Assembly: GCA_004296885.1 (NCBI GenBank)
Contig: SCVN01000023.1
Location: 124,001 to 188,000 of the forward strand
Length of the DNA stretch: 64,000 bases
DNA from: Nitrospirota bacterium
GTDB lineage: Bacteria; Nitrospirota; Nitrospiria; Nitrospirales; Nitrospiraceae
Reading direction: 5' to 3'
Shown here: piece by piece, positions 1-9,441 of the stretch
Numbering within the stretch: the stretch's first letter is position 1
Layout: each line of letters opens with the position of its first letter
The notes under the pieces: generated by a model
Database searches by the model: none
Told to the model about the DNA's origin: nothing
Seen by the model: the letters and a program-made list of their open reading frames with translations, nothing else
Translations under genes and position numbers: made by a program

Positions 1-812
1 GGAAATTGACGGCGTCGGATCGCCGGATCGTGGCGGGGGAATATGCGCTCCGGTCCGATATGTCGCCCAAGGACTTGCTGGCCGAGCTTCGAAGCGGCCA
101 CGTGGTGCTGCATCCGGTGACGATTCCGGAGGGGTATACCGCCGCTCAGATTGCCGAGCTGCTTGACCAAAGGGGAGTCTTGGAGGGCAAGGAATTTTTG
201 CGCCTGGTGCATGATCGAGACTTCATCCAGAGCCTCAGTCTCGAGACGGATAGTCTTGAAGGGTATTTGTTTCCAAGTACCTACCGGCTGGCCAGGCGAG
301 TCAAAAGCAAAGACGTGATCGCAACCATGGTGGGCAGCCTCCGGCAGGTCTTGACCCCGGAGCTTCAGGCTCGCGCGAAGGAAGTGAACATGAGCGTCCA
401 TGACGTGCTGACTCTGGCGTCGGTGATCGAAAAAGAGTCGGGCGTCGAGTCCGAGCGCGAACTGGTGTCGGCGGTGTTTCATAACCGCCTCCGGCGGCAC
501 ATTCCACTCCAGAGCGATCCGACCGTCATCTACGGGATTCAGAATTTTGACGGCAATCTGACCAAGAAGGACCTGGCCGCCGCCGGTCCGTACAATACGT
601 ATCGCATCACCGGCCTTCCGCCGGGCCCCATTGCCAACCCCGGCGCAGGAGCTATCCGGGCGGCGCTCTACCCCGTGCCGACTAATTACCTCTATTTTGT
701 TTCCCGCAACGACGGCACGCATCAGTTCTCCTCCACATTGGCGGAGCACAACCGGGCGGTGGAGCAGTACCAGCGTCGGCCGCATCGGCGTCAAGCCAAG
801 CACCTGTCATGA
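1..812 (+). CDS. mltG: Endolytic murein transglycosylase MltG, 5' end missing
   Basis: MltG (YceG family) is an inner-membrane lytic transglycosylase that cuts nascent peptidoglycan and helps end glycan strands. The visible 268 or so residues cover the catalytic domain: a LASVIEKES stretch holds the expected catalytic Glu, followed by the family blocks LQSDPTVIYG, GLPPGPIANPG and YLYFVSRNDGTHQFS. The reading frame is open to the left edge, and the N-terminal membrane anchor expected in a protein of about 330 residues is absent, so the true start lies outside the window. The TTG at position 6 is probably internal. The stop lies just before deoC, which suggests an operon. Confidence 0.93.
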   Translation, partial: KLTASDRRIVAGEYALRSDMSPKDLLAELRSGHVVLHPVTIPEGYTAAQIAELLDQRGVLEGKEFLRLVHDRDFIQSLSLETDSLEGYLFPSTYRLARRVKSKDVIATMVGSLRQVLTPELQARAKEVNMSVHDVLTLASVIEKESGVESERELVSAVFHNRLRRHIPLQSDPTVIYGIQNFDGNLTKKDLAAAGPYNTYRITGLPPGPIANPGAGAIRAALYPVPTNYLYFVSRNDGTHQFSSTLAEHNRAVEQYQRRPHRRQAKHLS

Positions 813-832
813 CCCAGAGACGAGACTCGCAC

Positions 833-1522
833 ATGTCCTTCGATCCGCAGCAGGACCTTGCCGCCCGCATCGATCATACGATCCTCCGTCCCGATGCGAC
901 GAGGGCTGACGTCATGCAGCTCTGCGAGGAGGCGGTGCAGTATAGATTCACGGTCGTTTTTGTGCCTCCCTGCTACGCGGCCCAGGCCATCAAGGCCCTC
1001 GCCGGCCGACCTGTCCGTGTGGGCATTCCCGTCGGGTTCCCGCACGGGATGCAGACGACCGCCGCCAAAGTCGGCGAAGCGGTTGAAGCCGTCGGCTTGG
1101 GCGTCACGGTGCTGGATATGGTGATGAATGTCAGCCTCCTGAAGTCTGGCGACCAGGCCCTGGTTCGTGATGATATCGCCGCCGTCGTGCACGCTACGCC
1201 GGGTGCGGAGCATAAAGTCATTCTCGAAACCGGCTATCTGACGCGGGAGGAAAAGCTTCTGGCCTGTCGGCTGGTGATCGACGCGGGCGCCGATTATGTG
1301 AAAACCTCGACGGGATTCGGCCCCGGTGGGGCGACGGTCGAGGACGTGCAGTTGCTGGCTCAGGCGGCGGCGGGCCGCGCCAAAGTCAAAGCCTCCGGGG
1401 GCATCCGCACCCTGGCCGCCACGCAGGCGCTCCTGACCGCCGGGGCGGATCGGATCGGAACCAGCGCCGGTGTCGCGATCATGAAAGAATGGCGCACGGC
1501 GCTTGCGTCGTCACGACCGTGA
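833..1522 (+). CDS. deoC: Deoxyribose-phosphate aldolase
   Basis: DeoC is a cytosolic class I aldolase that splits 2-deoxyribose-5-phosphate into glyceraldehyde-3-phosphate and acetaldehyde during deoxynucleoside salvage. The Schiff-base Lys sits in GADYVKTSTGF and the second active-site Lys in VKASGGIRT. LAARIDHTILRPDAT is the usual N-terminal block. I chose the ATG at 833 (229 residues, normal family length). An ATG at 809 overlapping the mltG stop would add eight non-conserved residues and cannot be excluded. deoB lies 2.5 kb downstream on the same strand, so two steps of deoxyribose salvage sit in one gene run, separated by the large cyclase-like gene. Confidence 0.95.
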   Translation: MSFDPQQDLAARIDHTILRPDATRADVMQLCEEAVQYRFTVVFVPPCYAAQAIKALAGRPVRVGIPVGFPHGMQTTAAKVGEAVEAVGLGVTVLDMVMNVSLLKSGDQALVRDDIAAVVHATPGAEHKVILETGYLTREEKLLACRLVIDAGADYVKTSTGFGPGGATVEDVQLLAQAAAGRAKVKASGGIRTLAATQALLTAGADRIGTSAGVAIMKEWRTALASSRP

Positions 1523-1579
1523 TGGCTAATCTGTGGCCGCCATGTATCCTGGCCGTATCTTTAGGAAGGTGCCGGAAGA

Positions 1580-4036
1580 TTGATCAATAGCCTCTGCAGA
1601 CTGTTCCTGGCCTTCTACCGGCCGACCGTTCCGTCCGCCTCCCCGACGCCGGCCCAAGTCTGCCAACCCACGCTCATCAATTTCGACGCATTTTCCAGGG
1701 GCATCGACAACGTCCATATCGACGTGCGGCTCAGCCCGAAGTTTCAGGCCAAGGCGATCCGTATGATTGCCTTGCTCATTGACCAAGAGGCGGGAAGCGG
1801 ACGGTGGGGCGGAACGGCGAAAGGGCCGAGTCGGCAAGAATGGGAAGAGTATCGGGTCGGGTATGCCCGGATGATGGAGGCCACCGTCCATCGGGCCAAA
1901 ACCAGCGGAGGTATTCCGCTCGTCCAGTTGGTGCAGGTGAGCACAATCAAGTTCTTGTTGGGGCGCGTCCAGGCCGATTTGGAGGTGCTTCGGCAGACGA
2001 TTCGGGCCACCATGACCTCGGGCGGAGAGGCCAACGACAGCCAGCGGATCGAGATGACCGAGCGATTGAGCTGGTTGGCCAGAAACCGCGCCAGACTGCG
2101 GTACAAGATCGCTCGCCAACTCTTCGCTCCTCTGTTGAAGACCGAAGAAGGAGCCTTGGGGGACCTGAGGCAGTCGGTGATCGGGCAACGCTGGTCCCTG
2201 CCGGAAGAAGTCATCGGGAATCCGCTTCTTCAGGCGGACAATCCGTTCGACGACGAAGTGCAGATGAAACAGTATGTGCTGCTGAGCCAGGGGCAAAGCC
2301 AGGATGAGGAGGGAACCTATAGTTTTGCCGCGCTGGATCGCTTCATGCCCGACATCTTTCGTCCTCAGAAGCCGACCAATGACGTGGAAATCGAGTTGAG
2401 TAAAGGCGAACAGGTCCACGGGGAACTGGCGGCGCAGGCGGCTGCGCTCAAGAAAAAACAGGGGCGCGCCAAGAAGGGGGCGCAGGCCGAGGGGTTGGCC
2501 AAACAAATTGCGGACGTTGAGGCGAAGTTGAACCAGGCCGCAAGCGACCGGGAGCAACACCGTGCCCGGTATCTGAAAGAGCATTATGCCTGGGCCGACG
2601 TTCCGGCCAATGTGGATGTGCTCTTCAACGCCACCCTCACGCTCGAACGCATCGCAAAAGCCAAGCGAGCAAAAGACAACGAACAAGTGGCGGACCTTAA
2701 GAAGCAGCTGGAATTCCAGCGTCGCCTGGGAGCGGTCGCCGAGCGGTATTTTCGGCAGACACCGTTGCTGGCCAAGGCGGTGGCTGCCTATGAGATCGTG
2801 CCGTGCTACAAGGACTATGCCGGCGTGCTGACGGCGGGAGAGTTGCACCAGTTTGTTTCTGACAAGCGTGCCCGCAAGGCCATTCTCGCAAAAATCAAAG
2901 ACAAGAAGGTGAAGGGCCAGCCCCTGTTGCCCGCCGCGCTGATCCAAGCGGTGCAGCGGGTCGAGAAACTATCCTGCGGGGAGGAGCGCGCCTATCTGAT
3001 CCGTTTCCTCAAAGACTTTCTGACGTTTCGGCGCGATCTGGCGAACGGCCAGCTCATCCAGCAGGCGATGGGCCGGATCGAACTGCAGGAGGATCAGAAA
3101 AACATCCGGCTGTCGCGGGCCAACCGGACCCTCTTCGAGTTCTTGGGTACGGGGGAAGAGGGCGCGGTCGCCCAAACGGTGCTCAATCACGTGATCCTGA
3201 AAGCGGACGTGCGGGGGTCCACGACGATGGTGGCCGAGTTGCGCAAGCGGGGCCTGAATCCGGCCTCCCATTTCAGTCTGAATTTTTTTGAGCCGCTCAA
3301 CGAGGTGCTGGAAACGTACGGGGCCAACAAGGTCTTTATCGAGGGCGACGCGGTCATCCTCAGTCTGATGGAACATGAGGAGGCGATCGAGCATCACTAT
3401 AGCGTGGCGCGCATGTGCGGAATCGCCAAGCGGCTCCTGGGCCTGGTGCAGGCCCAAAACGCCGCCTGCCGGAAGGACGGGCTGCCGGAGCTGGAATTGG
3501 GGATCGGGATCGTCTACAGCGAAGAGCCGCCGACGTTTCTGTATGACGGCAACAACGAAATCGTGATCTCCTCGGCGATCGGCAAGGCCGACCGGCTGTC
3601 CTCCTGCTCCTGGATGCTCAGGAAGGAACGGGCCAAGCGGGAGCGGATCTTGACCAGCGTGGACATTTATGAAATTCCGGAAGGCGATCCGTTGCGCGGC
3701 GAAAAGGGGGAGGTCCATCTCCGGTACAATCTCAACGGGATCGAGCTCGACGAAGACGGGTTCTTCAAGCTCCAGACCGAACTCACGATGCAGGAAGTGG
3801 AGATGCAACTGCCCGGAGACGATATGGCCACATCTTTCTACGTCGGCCGGTACCCGGATTTGAAAGGCGTTCTGCATCGCGTCGTGGTCCGGCAGGGCCG
3901 CATCCGGCTGCTGGACAAAAGCCATCCCCGATTCGGCCTTCCCACCGCCGATGTCTTCTACGAAGTCGTGACCGATGACGAGGTGCTGCAGATGGTCGCT
4001 CCGTCGGTACCACAGGATGACAGTACGGTCGCATGA
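1580..4036 (+). CDS. Large protein with divergent class III nucleotide-cyclase-like domain
   Basis: This is an 818-residue soluble protein. Residues 1 to about 530 are mostly helical and highly charged, with a Lys/Ala/Gln-rich coiled-coil-like stretch near 275-330, and I recognise no family there. Residues about 535-690 resemble a class III cyclase homology domain: D543 in KADVRGST and D590 in [10 protein letters not shown] match the two metal-binding Asp. R672 in IGKADRLSS aligns with the catalytic Arg, but the usual Asn before it (VNxAAR) is replaced by Gly. Cyclase activity is therefore doubtful, and this could be a regulatory relic. The start is a TTG with AGGAAGG about 10 nt upstream. 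The stop overlaps the deoB start (ATGA), implying translational coupling. Confidence 0.75.
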   Translation: MINSLCRLFLAFYRPTVPSASPTPAQVCQPTLINFDAFSRGIDNVHIDVRLSPKFQAKAIRMIALLIDQEAGSGRWGGTAKGPSRQEWEEYRVGYARMMEATVHRAKTSGGIPLVQLVQVSTIKFLLGRVQADLEVLRQTIRATMTSGGEANDSQRIEMTERLSWLARNRARLRYKIARQLFAPLLKTEEGALGDLRQSVIGQRWSLPEEVIGNPLLQADNPFDDEVQMKQYVLLSQGQSQDEEGTYSFAALDRFMPDIFRPQKPTNDVEIELSKGEQVHGELAAQAAALKKKQGRAKKGAQAEGLAKQIADVEAKLNQAASDREQHRARYLKEHYAWADVPANVDVLFNATLTLERIAKAKRAKDNEQVADLKKQLEFQRRLGAVAERYFRQTPLLAKAVAAYEIVPCYKDYAGVLTAGELHQFVSDKRARKAILAKIKDKKVKGQPLLPAALIQAVQRVEKLSCGEERAYLIRFLKDFLTFRRDLANGQLIQQAMGRIELQEDQKNIRLSRANRTLFEFLGTGEEGAVAQTVLNHVILKADVRGSTTMVAELRKRGLNPASHFSLNFFEPLNEVLETYGANKVFIEGDAVILSLMEHEEAIEHHYSVARMCGIAKRLLGLVQAQNAACRKDGLPELELGIGIVYSEEPPTFLYDGNNEIVISSAIGKADRLSSCSWMLRKERAKRERILTSVDIYEIPEGDPLRGEKGEVHLRYNLNGIELDEDGFFKLQTELTMQEVEMQLPGDDMATSFYVGRYPDLKGVLHRVVVRQGRIRLLDKSHPRFGLPTADVFYEVVTDDEVLQMVAPSVPQDDSTVA

Positions 4037-5220
4037 ACGAGACGATGATTCAACGCGTCATCCTCATCGTGCTGGATGGCCTGGGAGTGGGGGCCCTTCC
4101 GGATGCGGAGGCCTATGGGGATGCGGGCAGCAATACCCTGGCCCACGTGGCCGAAGCCGTCGGAGGACTGCATCTGCCCAACTTGCAGCGGTTGGGATTC
4201 GGACATATCGGGGAGTTTGCCGGCCTGACGAAGGTGAGCGAGCCGGACGCCTGCTTCGGCAAGATGGCGGAATTATCCAAAGGCAAGGACACCACGGTGG
4301 GTCATTGGGAACTGGCCGGCCTCGTTACAGACAGGCCCTTTCCGACCTACCCGAAAGGGTTCCCGGCGGAGCTGATCGCGGCGTTCGAGAAAGCCATCGG
4401 CCGGAAGGTTTTGGGCAACCGGCCTGCGTCGGGAACGGACATCATCAACAAGCTGGGCGAAGAACATGTCCGATCCGGTTCGCCCATCGTCTACACCAGC
4501 GCGGACAGTGTCTTCCAAATTGCCGCCCATGAAGAAGTCGTGCCGGTCGAGGAACTTTATAGGATGTGTCGGGAGGCCAGACGGCTGCTGCGCCCGCCGC
4601 ATCAGGTTGCCCGTGTCATCGCCCGGCCTTTCAGCGGTGAGCCGGGGCAGTTCGTGCGCACCGTCCATCGGCGCGACTTTGCGCTGGAGCCGCCGAGCCC
4701 GACCTTGCTTGACCAGCTGAAAGCCGCCGGCCATCCGGTCGTCGGGATCGGGAAAATTGAGGATATCTTCAAAGGGCGGGGCCTGACGCGATCCATCCAT
4801 GCCGCGACCAATGAGGAGGGCATGCTTGAAACAAGCCGCGTGCTGGAGACGGTGCCTCGGGGATTGATATTCGTCAATCTGGTGGAGTTCGACATGCTCT
4901 ATGGCCACCGTAAGGATGCCAAGGGCTATGCTCAGGCGCTCACGGAGTTCGACTACTGGCTGCCCAATTTGCTGGGCGGCATGCGCCAGGGCGATGTGTT
5001 CTTTCTCACCAGCGACCATGGGAACGACCCGGCCATGCCGGGTACGGACCATTCCCGCGAATATGTGCCGCTCCTGGCCTATGGACCGAGACTTGCGCGC
5101 GGCGTCAATCTTGGCGTGCGGCAAAGCCTGGCCGACCTCGGCCAGACGATTGCGGATGCGCTCCACGTGAAACGGTTGCCGTGCGGAGAGAGCTTTCTGG
5201 ATTCGCTTGCGCTGGGCTGA
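4033..5220 (+). CDS. deoB: Phosphopentomutase
   Basis: DeoB interconverts (deoxy)ribose-1-phosphate and -5-phosphate with Mn2+, feeding DeoC or nucleoside synthesis. The 395 residues match the alkaline-phosphatase-fold family. [13 protein letters not shown] carries the first metal Asp, AGSNTLAHV the nucleophilic Thr region, [10 protein letters not shown] and [12 protein letters not shown] the C-terminal metal ligands, and [11 protein letters not shown] the family cap block. It starts inside the stop codon of the preceding cyclase-like gene. A second ATG four codons in (MIQRVIL) is an alternative start. Confidence 0.96.
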   Translation: MNETMIQRVILIVLDGLGVGALPDAEAYGDAGSNTLAHVAEAVGGLHLPNLQRLGFGHIGEFAGLTKVSEPDACFGKMAELSKGKDTTVGHWELAGLVTDRPFPTYPKGFPAELIAAFEKAIGRKVLGNRPASGTDIINKLGEEHVRSGSPIVYTSADSVFQIAAHEEVVPVEELYRMCREARRLLRPPHQVARVIARPFSGEPGQFVRTVHRRDFALEPPSPTLLDQLKAAGHPVVGIGKIEDIFKGRGLTRSIHAATNEEGMLETSRVLETVPRGLIFVNLVEFDMLYGHRKDAKGYAQALTEFDYWLPNLLGGMRQGDVFFLTSDHGNDPAMPGTDHSREYVPLLAYGPRLARGVNLGVRQSLADLGQTIADALHVKRLPCGESFLDSLALG

Positions 5221-5247
5221 TCACCGACAGATTCTGCAAGGAGGCGC

Positions 5248-5715
5248 ATGTCTTTCGAAGATCGGCTGACGCAAGCGGGGATCGAGTTGCCGCTCCCGCC
5301 CAAACCGGTGGCGACCTATGTTCCCGCGGTGCAGGCGGGGGAATTGTTGTTTTTGAGTGGAGTCCTCCCGTTCCGCGACGGGAAGTTGACGCTGGTGGGC
5401 AAGTTGGGCCGGGACTTGACTGTCGAGCAGGGCTATGAGGAGTCGCAGGTTGCCCTGCTCAATGCGCTGGCTATCGTACGGAGCCACCTCGGCACGCTCG
5501 ACCGGGTGAGGCAGGTGGTGCGCCTGGTCGGACACGTCGCGTCGGCGGAAGGCTTCGTGCAGCAGCCGGCGGTCATCAACGGAGCCTCGGACCTGCTTGT
5601 CAAATTGTTCGGCGAGGCGGGCCGCCATGCCCGTGTAGCGGTCGGCGCGGTTCAGCTTCCACTGAATGCGCCGGTCGAATTGGAGCTGATTTTGCAAGTC
5701 TTGCCGCCGCGGTGA
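5248..5715 (+). CDS. RidA/YjgF-family protein
   Basis: The 155 residues match the RidA (YjgF/YER057c/UK114) fold throughout. Founding members hydrolyse reactive enamine/imine intermediates from PLP enzymes, and many paralogues are uncharacterised. FLSGVLPF, a central helix with ALLNALAIVRSHLGTLDRV, and the C-terminal RVAVGAVQLPLNAPVELEL are visible. The Arg in that last block matches the substrate carboxylate-binding Arg of active RidA. A strong Shine-Dalgarno (AAGGAGG) precedes the ATG by about six nucleotides. It lies 27 nt after deoB and is probably co-transcribed. It reads as the longer, about 150-residue subgroup rather than canonical 128-residue RidA, so I give no symbol. Confidence 0.88.
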   Translation: MSFEDRLTQAGIELPLPPKPVATYVPAVQAGELLFLSGVLPFRDGKLTLVGKLGRDLTVEQGYEESQVALLNALAIVRSHLGTLDRVRQVVRLVGHVASAEGFVQQPAVINGASDLLVKLFGEAGRHARVAVGAVQLPLNAPVELELILQVLPPR

Positions 5716-5751
5716 GCCGTTGCCGCCCGACTCTCCGGACGGCTCCGTTCC

Positions 5752-5781
5752 TTGACAGGCAAAAAGAACGCTTGTTATAGT
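5752..5781 (+). promoter_or_regulatory. Sigma70-type promoter for the TIG protein gene
   Basis: TTGACA at 5752-5757 and TATAGT at 5776-5781 are separated by 18 nt, a near-consensus housekeeping promoter. It would give a 5' untranslated region of roughly 105 nt before the ATG at 5894. Confidence 0.7.
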
Positions 5782-5893
5782 GCGTGCGTTTTGGCTGTCT
5801 GGCAGCCTCGTTTCGGCCTCCATGCCTCCTCTCGCGGGGTCGTTCACCACGCTCAGGAGTACGTTCTTCCGGACACATTCAGGAGCCCGCATC

Positions 5894-7552
5894 ATGTGGC
5901 CTATTGCCGTTTTGACCCTGGTCCTGCCAATGTTTGCCTGGTCGTCTTCCGCTTGGGCCGGAACCGCACTTGCGCCGGATGCTGCGCCTCCTGGCGCGAC
6001 CGTCACGATTACCGGCAAGGGGTTCGGGACATTCAAGTCCTCGCAGGACAACCGGGTCTTCTTCGGCAACGTTCCGGCCCTGGTGCAGCGGTGGGAACCG
6101 GATTTGGTTTCCGTCAAAGTTCCCTTGCGGGCGGCCACCGGTCCCGTCGAAATCGTAAAAGGAAAAAAAAGGATCCAGGCCGGCACTTTTACCGTCCTGC
6201 GCCCGATCATTCAGGCCGTGACCCCAGGGGAGACGGAGCCAGGTTCGGTGCTTCAGATCAGCGGCGCCCACTTCGGCAATACGGCCGGCTCCAAAGACCC
6301 CAATACGATGTTCGGCGTCAACGACGTCTTGATCAGCGGCGTGCCGGCCAGGGTGCGCCGCTGGCGTGATGACCGGATCGAAGTCGAAGTGCCGGCCAAT
6401 GCCGCTTCGGGCGACGTGCTGGTCCGGTTGGCTTCCTCGGACCCCCTGCCGGACGGGTCTTGCTGCGCGCCGGTCGAGTACAGCGTGAGCAATGCGGTCG
6501 CCCTCAGCGTCCTGCCCTCCATCCGGGTGGACCCTCTCACCGGTCCGGTGGGCACCAAAGTGGTGCTGTTCGGAAAAGGCTTCGGCGCCGGCAAGAGTCC
6601 CGCCGATGCCATCCTGTTCAACGGCCGTCCTGCGACCGTGGCCCAGTGGACGGACCAGCTCATTGTCGCGCATGTGCCGCTCAATGCTGCCAGCGGTCCA
6701 ATCGTGATCAAGCAAGGATCGGTCGAGCGGACGGTCGGCCAGTTTGCGGTGCGCATGCCCAAGGCCACCGGTCTGTCGCCCGCCAGCGCGCCGATCGGAA
6801 GTCTGCTGCGGATCACCGGCGAAAATTTCGGCTTCTATTCGGAAAGCGGCGCCTCACCGTTCGCGTTTGCGGATTTCAACAAGGGTGACAACGGAGTGGA
6901 AATCGGCGGGGTGCCGGCCATTATCTATCGCTGGCATGACGACAAAATCGACGTGTGGATCCCCTACAGCGTCAAGAGCGGACCGGTGGTCGTCAAGCGT
7001 GGAGCCACTGTGCCCAAGGAAGACGGGACCTGCTGTGCGGAGCGGGGACTGGTGACGACCGAGGCGGGGATTTTTTCCCTCGTGGTCCCCCAGGTGGAGT
7101 CCTTTTCTCCGGCGACGGCCGGCCTGGATGAGGTGGTGACGATCAAAGGCTCCGGGTTCGGGAACTTCCTGAAGACCACGGAAGCGACCCAACCTGGCTT
7201 GAACGAAGGGGGCCATGACTTCGCTCCCATCAAGCTTGGCGAAAATGTCTCTCGCAGCGAGGTCCTGTTCAACGGTTTGGCCGGCATGATCGTGTCCTGG
7301 ACCGATACGGAGATCAAGGTTCGAGTGCCCAGACGTCAAATGTTCGGGATTGGGAAGATGAACGAATTCGTGACGGGCGCCATTGCTGGGCCGCTGGTGG
7401 TGCGACGAGGGTCCTGGGATTTGTTGCCGGACGGCGCTTGTTGCACTCAAAAACAATGGGTGAGCGTCGAAGCAGGGCAGTTTACGATCCAAGCAAAAGG
7501 GCTCCCTGATCCAGGGTACTTCAACAGCCCCGACCAGAAGGGCCGTGAGTGA
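5894..7552 (+). CDS. Exported IPT/TIG-repeat protein with DGxCC motifs
   Basis: The ATG at 5894 is chosen because it opens a clear signal peptide (a hydrophobic stretch ending WAG near residue 23) and has AGGAG about 8 nt upstream. The 552 residues hold about five IPT/TIG immunoglobulin-like domains (near 24-102, 104-207, 208-287, 291-398 and 399-532), each with the pattern P-x-G-x3-I-x-G-x-G-F-G and a later W-x-D/P-D-x-I-x-V-x-VP strand. Domains 2, 4 and 5 carry a repeated DG-S/T/A-CC motif (Cys 190/191, 380/381, 516/517), while domains 1 and 3 lack it. No enzyme domain is visible. It is probably a periplasmic or cell-surface binding protein. The next gene starts 3 nt downstream, also encodes an exported repeat protein, and is likely co-transcribed. 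Confidence 0.85.
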   Translation: MWPIAVLTLVLPMFAWSSSAWAGTALAPDAAPPGATVTITGKGFGTFKSSQDNRVFFGNVPALVQRWEPDLVSVKVPLRAATGPVEIVKGKKRIQAGTFTVLRPIIQAVTPGETEPGSVLQISGAHFGNTAGSKDPNTMFGVNDVLISGVPARVRRWRDDRIEVEVPANAASGDVLVRLASSDPLPDGSCCAPVEYSVSNAVALSVLPSIRVDPLTGPVGTKVVLFGKGFGAGKSPADAILFNGRPATVAQWTDQLIVAHVPLNAASGPIVIKQGSVERTVGQFAVRMPKATGLSPASAPIGSLLRITGENFGFYSESGASPFAFADFNKGDNGVEIGGVPAIIYRWHDDKIDVWIPYSVKSGPVVVKRGATVPKEDGTCCAERGLVTTEAGIFSLVVPQVESFSPATAGLDEVVTIKGSGFGNFLKTTEATQPGLNEGGHDFAPIKLGENVSRSEVLFNGLAGMIVSWTDTEIKVRVPRRQMFGIGKMNEFVTGAIAGPLVVRRGSWDLLPDGACCTQKQWVSVEAGQFTIQAKGLPDPGYFNSPDQKGRE

Positions 7553-7555
7553 TCC

Positions 7556-8539
7556 ATGGGGACGATGCGGCGATGGCGGAAGGCGAGACTCGTGGGGCCG
7601 GCGCTGCTGGCTGCTGTAGCCCTGTTCTGCTTCAACAGTCCTTCAGGGGCTGCCCCGATCGCGGCGATTCCCCAGAAGAGCGGGATCGACGCGACCCTGA
7701 TGGGGATTTATTTTCTGAATGCAAAGAGCGGTTGGGCGGTGGGAAGCGGCGGCGTCATCGTCCGGACAACCGACGGGGGGAAGCGCTGGAAAGCGGCGCC
7801 CAGTTCGACCAACGTTCAGCTCAGCGGCGTGTTTTTTGCCGACGCGATCCATGGCTGGGCCGTGGGGGCCAACGGCACGCTGCTGCATTCCCGTGACGGC
7901 GGGGAAAAATGGGAGCCCCAGGCCAGCGGCACTCAGTCGTCCCTCTATGGAGTCTTTTTCCTGAGTCCGGCCCTGGGCTGGGTGGTGGGGGGCGCAGGGA
8001 CGATTTTGCAGACCGAGGACGGAGGCAGGCACTGGGTCGATCAAACCAGCAGGACGAATGCCACCTTGTATGCCGTTCAGTTTTTGGATCAGCGTAACGG
8101 GAAGGCGGTCGGGGCGCTGGGGACGATCCTGTCGACGGAGGACGGAGGCCGTACCTGGTCGGCGCAGGAGACCCAGAGTTCGGCCACGTTTTTTGATGTG
8201 TTCTTCGCCGATCCTCTGAACGGGTGGGTCGTCGGCAATGCGGGCGCGATGTTTCAAACCCTCAACGGGGGCGCGCAGTGGGTGGACCGCTCGCTGCCTT
8301 GCGCCGGGTCCTGTTCACGGCTCACGGACCTGCTCAGAGTGAGGTTTACCGACGGCAAAGCCGGTTGGGTTGTGGGGGAGCGAGGCACGATTTTCAGAAC
8401 CACCGACGCAGGCTTTAATTGGGTACTGCAAGAACACTCAAGCAAAGCCTCTCTCTTCGGTCTGAGCTTTCCGGCTGCGGGTCAGGGCTGGGCGGTCGGG
8501 GAGCGGGGCACGATTCTGCAGATCACAGCACCGCAATAG
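7556..8539 (+). CDS. Exported Ycf48-like beta-propeller protein
   Basis: This 327-residue protein has an N-terminal signal peptide (basic start, hydrophobic core, end near Ala32). It then has about seven repeats of the form GWAVG-x-GGT-I-L-x-T-DGG-x-W, the signature of the Ycf48/HCF136 (BNR-like) seven-bladed propeller. In cyanobacteria Ycf48 helps assemble photosystem II. In non-photosynthetic bacteria such proteins are exported scaffolds of unknown role, so I do not transfer that function. One blade contains a CAGSC pair (near residue 243) that could form a disulfide. It is coupled to the TIG-repeat gene by a 3-nt gap, suggesting the two work together at the cell surface. Confidence 0.88.
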   Translation: MGTMRRWRKARLVGPALLAAVALFCFNSPSGAAPIAAIPQKSGIDATLMGIYFLNAKSGWAVGSGGVIVRTTDGGKRWKAAPSSTNVQLSGVFFADAIHGWAVGANGTLLHSRDGGEKWEPQASGTQSSLYGVFFLSPALGWVVGGAGTILQTEDGGRHWVDQTSRTNATLYAVQFLDQRNGKAVGALGTILSTEDGGRTWSAQETQSSATFFDVFFADPLNGWVVGNAGAMFQTLNGGAQWVDRSLPCAGSCSRLTDLLRVRFTDGKAGWVVGERGTIFRTTDAGFNWVLQEHSSKASLFGLSFPAAGQGWAVGERGTILQITAPQ

Positions 8540-8542
8540 CTT

Positions 8543-8602
8543 TCAGCGATCAGCTCTCAGCGTATCTTCTCGAAGGCTGACGGCTGTCGGCTGATGGCTG
8601 AG
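8543..8602. repeat. Iterated CAGC/GCTG-word inverted spacer element
   Basis: The left arm iterates CAGC words (tcagcgatcagctctcagc) and the right arm iterates their complement (ggctgacggctgtcggctga). A long imperfect hairpin could form. It lies between convergent genes, a plausible bidirectional terminator position. Confidence 0.55.
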
Positions 8603-8615
8603 AACTTCCCACAAT

Positions 8616-9356
8616 TCACCCCAGTTCCCCTAAGCGGCTTTGGATGACCGTCAAGGCCGCGATCGCCGCTGTTTCAGCCCGAAGAATCCTCGATCCCAAA
8701 GTCACCGGCAGGAATCCCTGCTGCAACGCCAGGTCGAGTTCATCCCGCCGCCAGCCTCCTTCCGGGCCCACTGCAACGATCACCCTTGTCGCGGCTCCGG
8801 CAGGCAAGACGACCCCCTGCAGGCTCGATCCGCTGCTTCGTTCGCTCAAAATGAGCTTTGTGTCCTGGGCCGATTGGCCGGCAAAGAAGGCATCAGCTTT
8901 CTGGGGTGCGGTCACGATCGGCACATCCCATCGCTCGGACTGTTGCGCCCCTTCGAACGCGATCCGTTGCCACCGCTCCTGTTGCGCGTCGGAACGGGAA
9001 GGGCGTGGCCGAACGATCCCTTGTTCGGTCACCAGCGGAATGAGGGCCGCAACCCCGAGTTCGGTGGCTTTTTGAATGGTCCAGTCCATCCGATCGCCTT
9101 TGAGAATCGTCTGCGCGAGGGTGATGGTGGGGCTACCGGGAACCGGGCCGACCCGCTCCTCCACAATCCGGCTGATGATGGCCTGCTTGGTGACCTGGAG
9201 GGCTTTTACCAGATATCGTCGTCGCCGTTCGTCGCCGATCCAGAAAGTTTCTCCCTCCGCGACACGGAGGCTGCCGCGGAGATGGTCGCAGAGGGGACCG
9301 GTAATCGTGACGGTTCCGCTGGTGACCTGGGTCGAATTGATGAAGAAGACGGGCAT
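8616..9356 (-). CDS. rsmE: 16S rRNA (uracil-1498-N3)-methyltransferase RsmE
   Basis: RsmE methylates N3 of U1498 in 16S rRNA using SAM and has a SPOUT-class knotted fold. The 246 residues show the N-terminal PUA-like part (GPLCDHLRGSLRVAEGETFWIGD) and the C-terminal knot blocks VAVGPEGGWRRDEL and LGSRILRAETAAIAAL, which bind SAM. It is the last gene of the grpE-dnaK-dnaJ run, 85 nt after dnaJ. rsmE often follows dnaJ or prmA in other genomes. A short iterated GTGA-word sequence (about 9360-9400) fills the gap. Confidence 0.95.
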   Translation of the reverse strand: MPVFFINSTQVTSGTVTITGPLCDHLRGSLRVAEGETFWIGDERRRRYLVKALQVTKQAIISRIVEERVGPVPGSPTITLAQTILKGDRMDWTIQKATELGVAALIPLVTEQGIVRPRPSRSDAQQERWQRIAFEGAQQSERWDVPIVTAPQKADAFFAGQSAQDTKLILSERSSGSSLQGVVLPAGAATRVIVAVGPEGGWRRDELDLALQQGFLPVTLGSRILRAETAAIAALTVIQSRLGELG

Positions 9357-9441
9357 CAGGAGACGTTAGGCGTGAAACGTGAGGCGTGAGGGGAGGCGGC
9401 TCTCGTCAGGCCTGTCCCCATACCACTCACGGCATTCTAGG

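Noticed and set aside
1526-2947. 473-residue minus-strand frame opposite the cyclase-like gene
   Set aside because: No RBS, no family motif, and composition typical of a shadow frame in GC-rich DNA.
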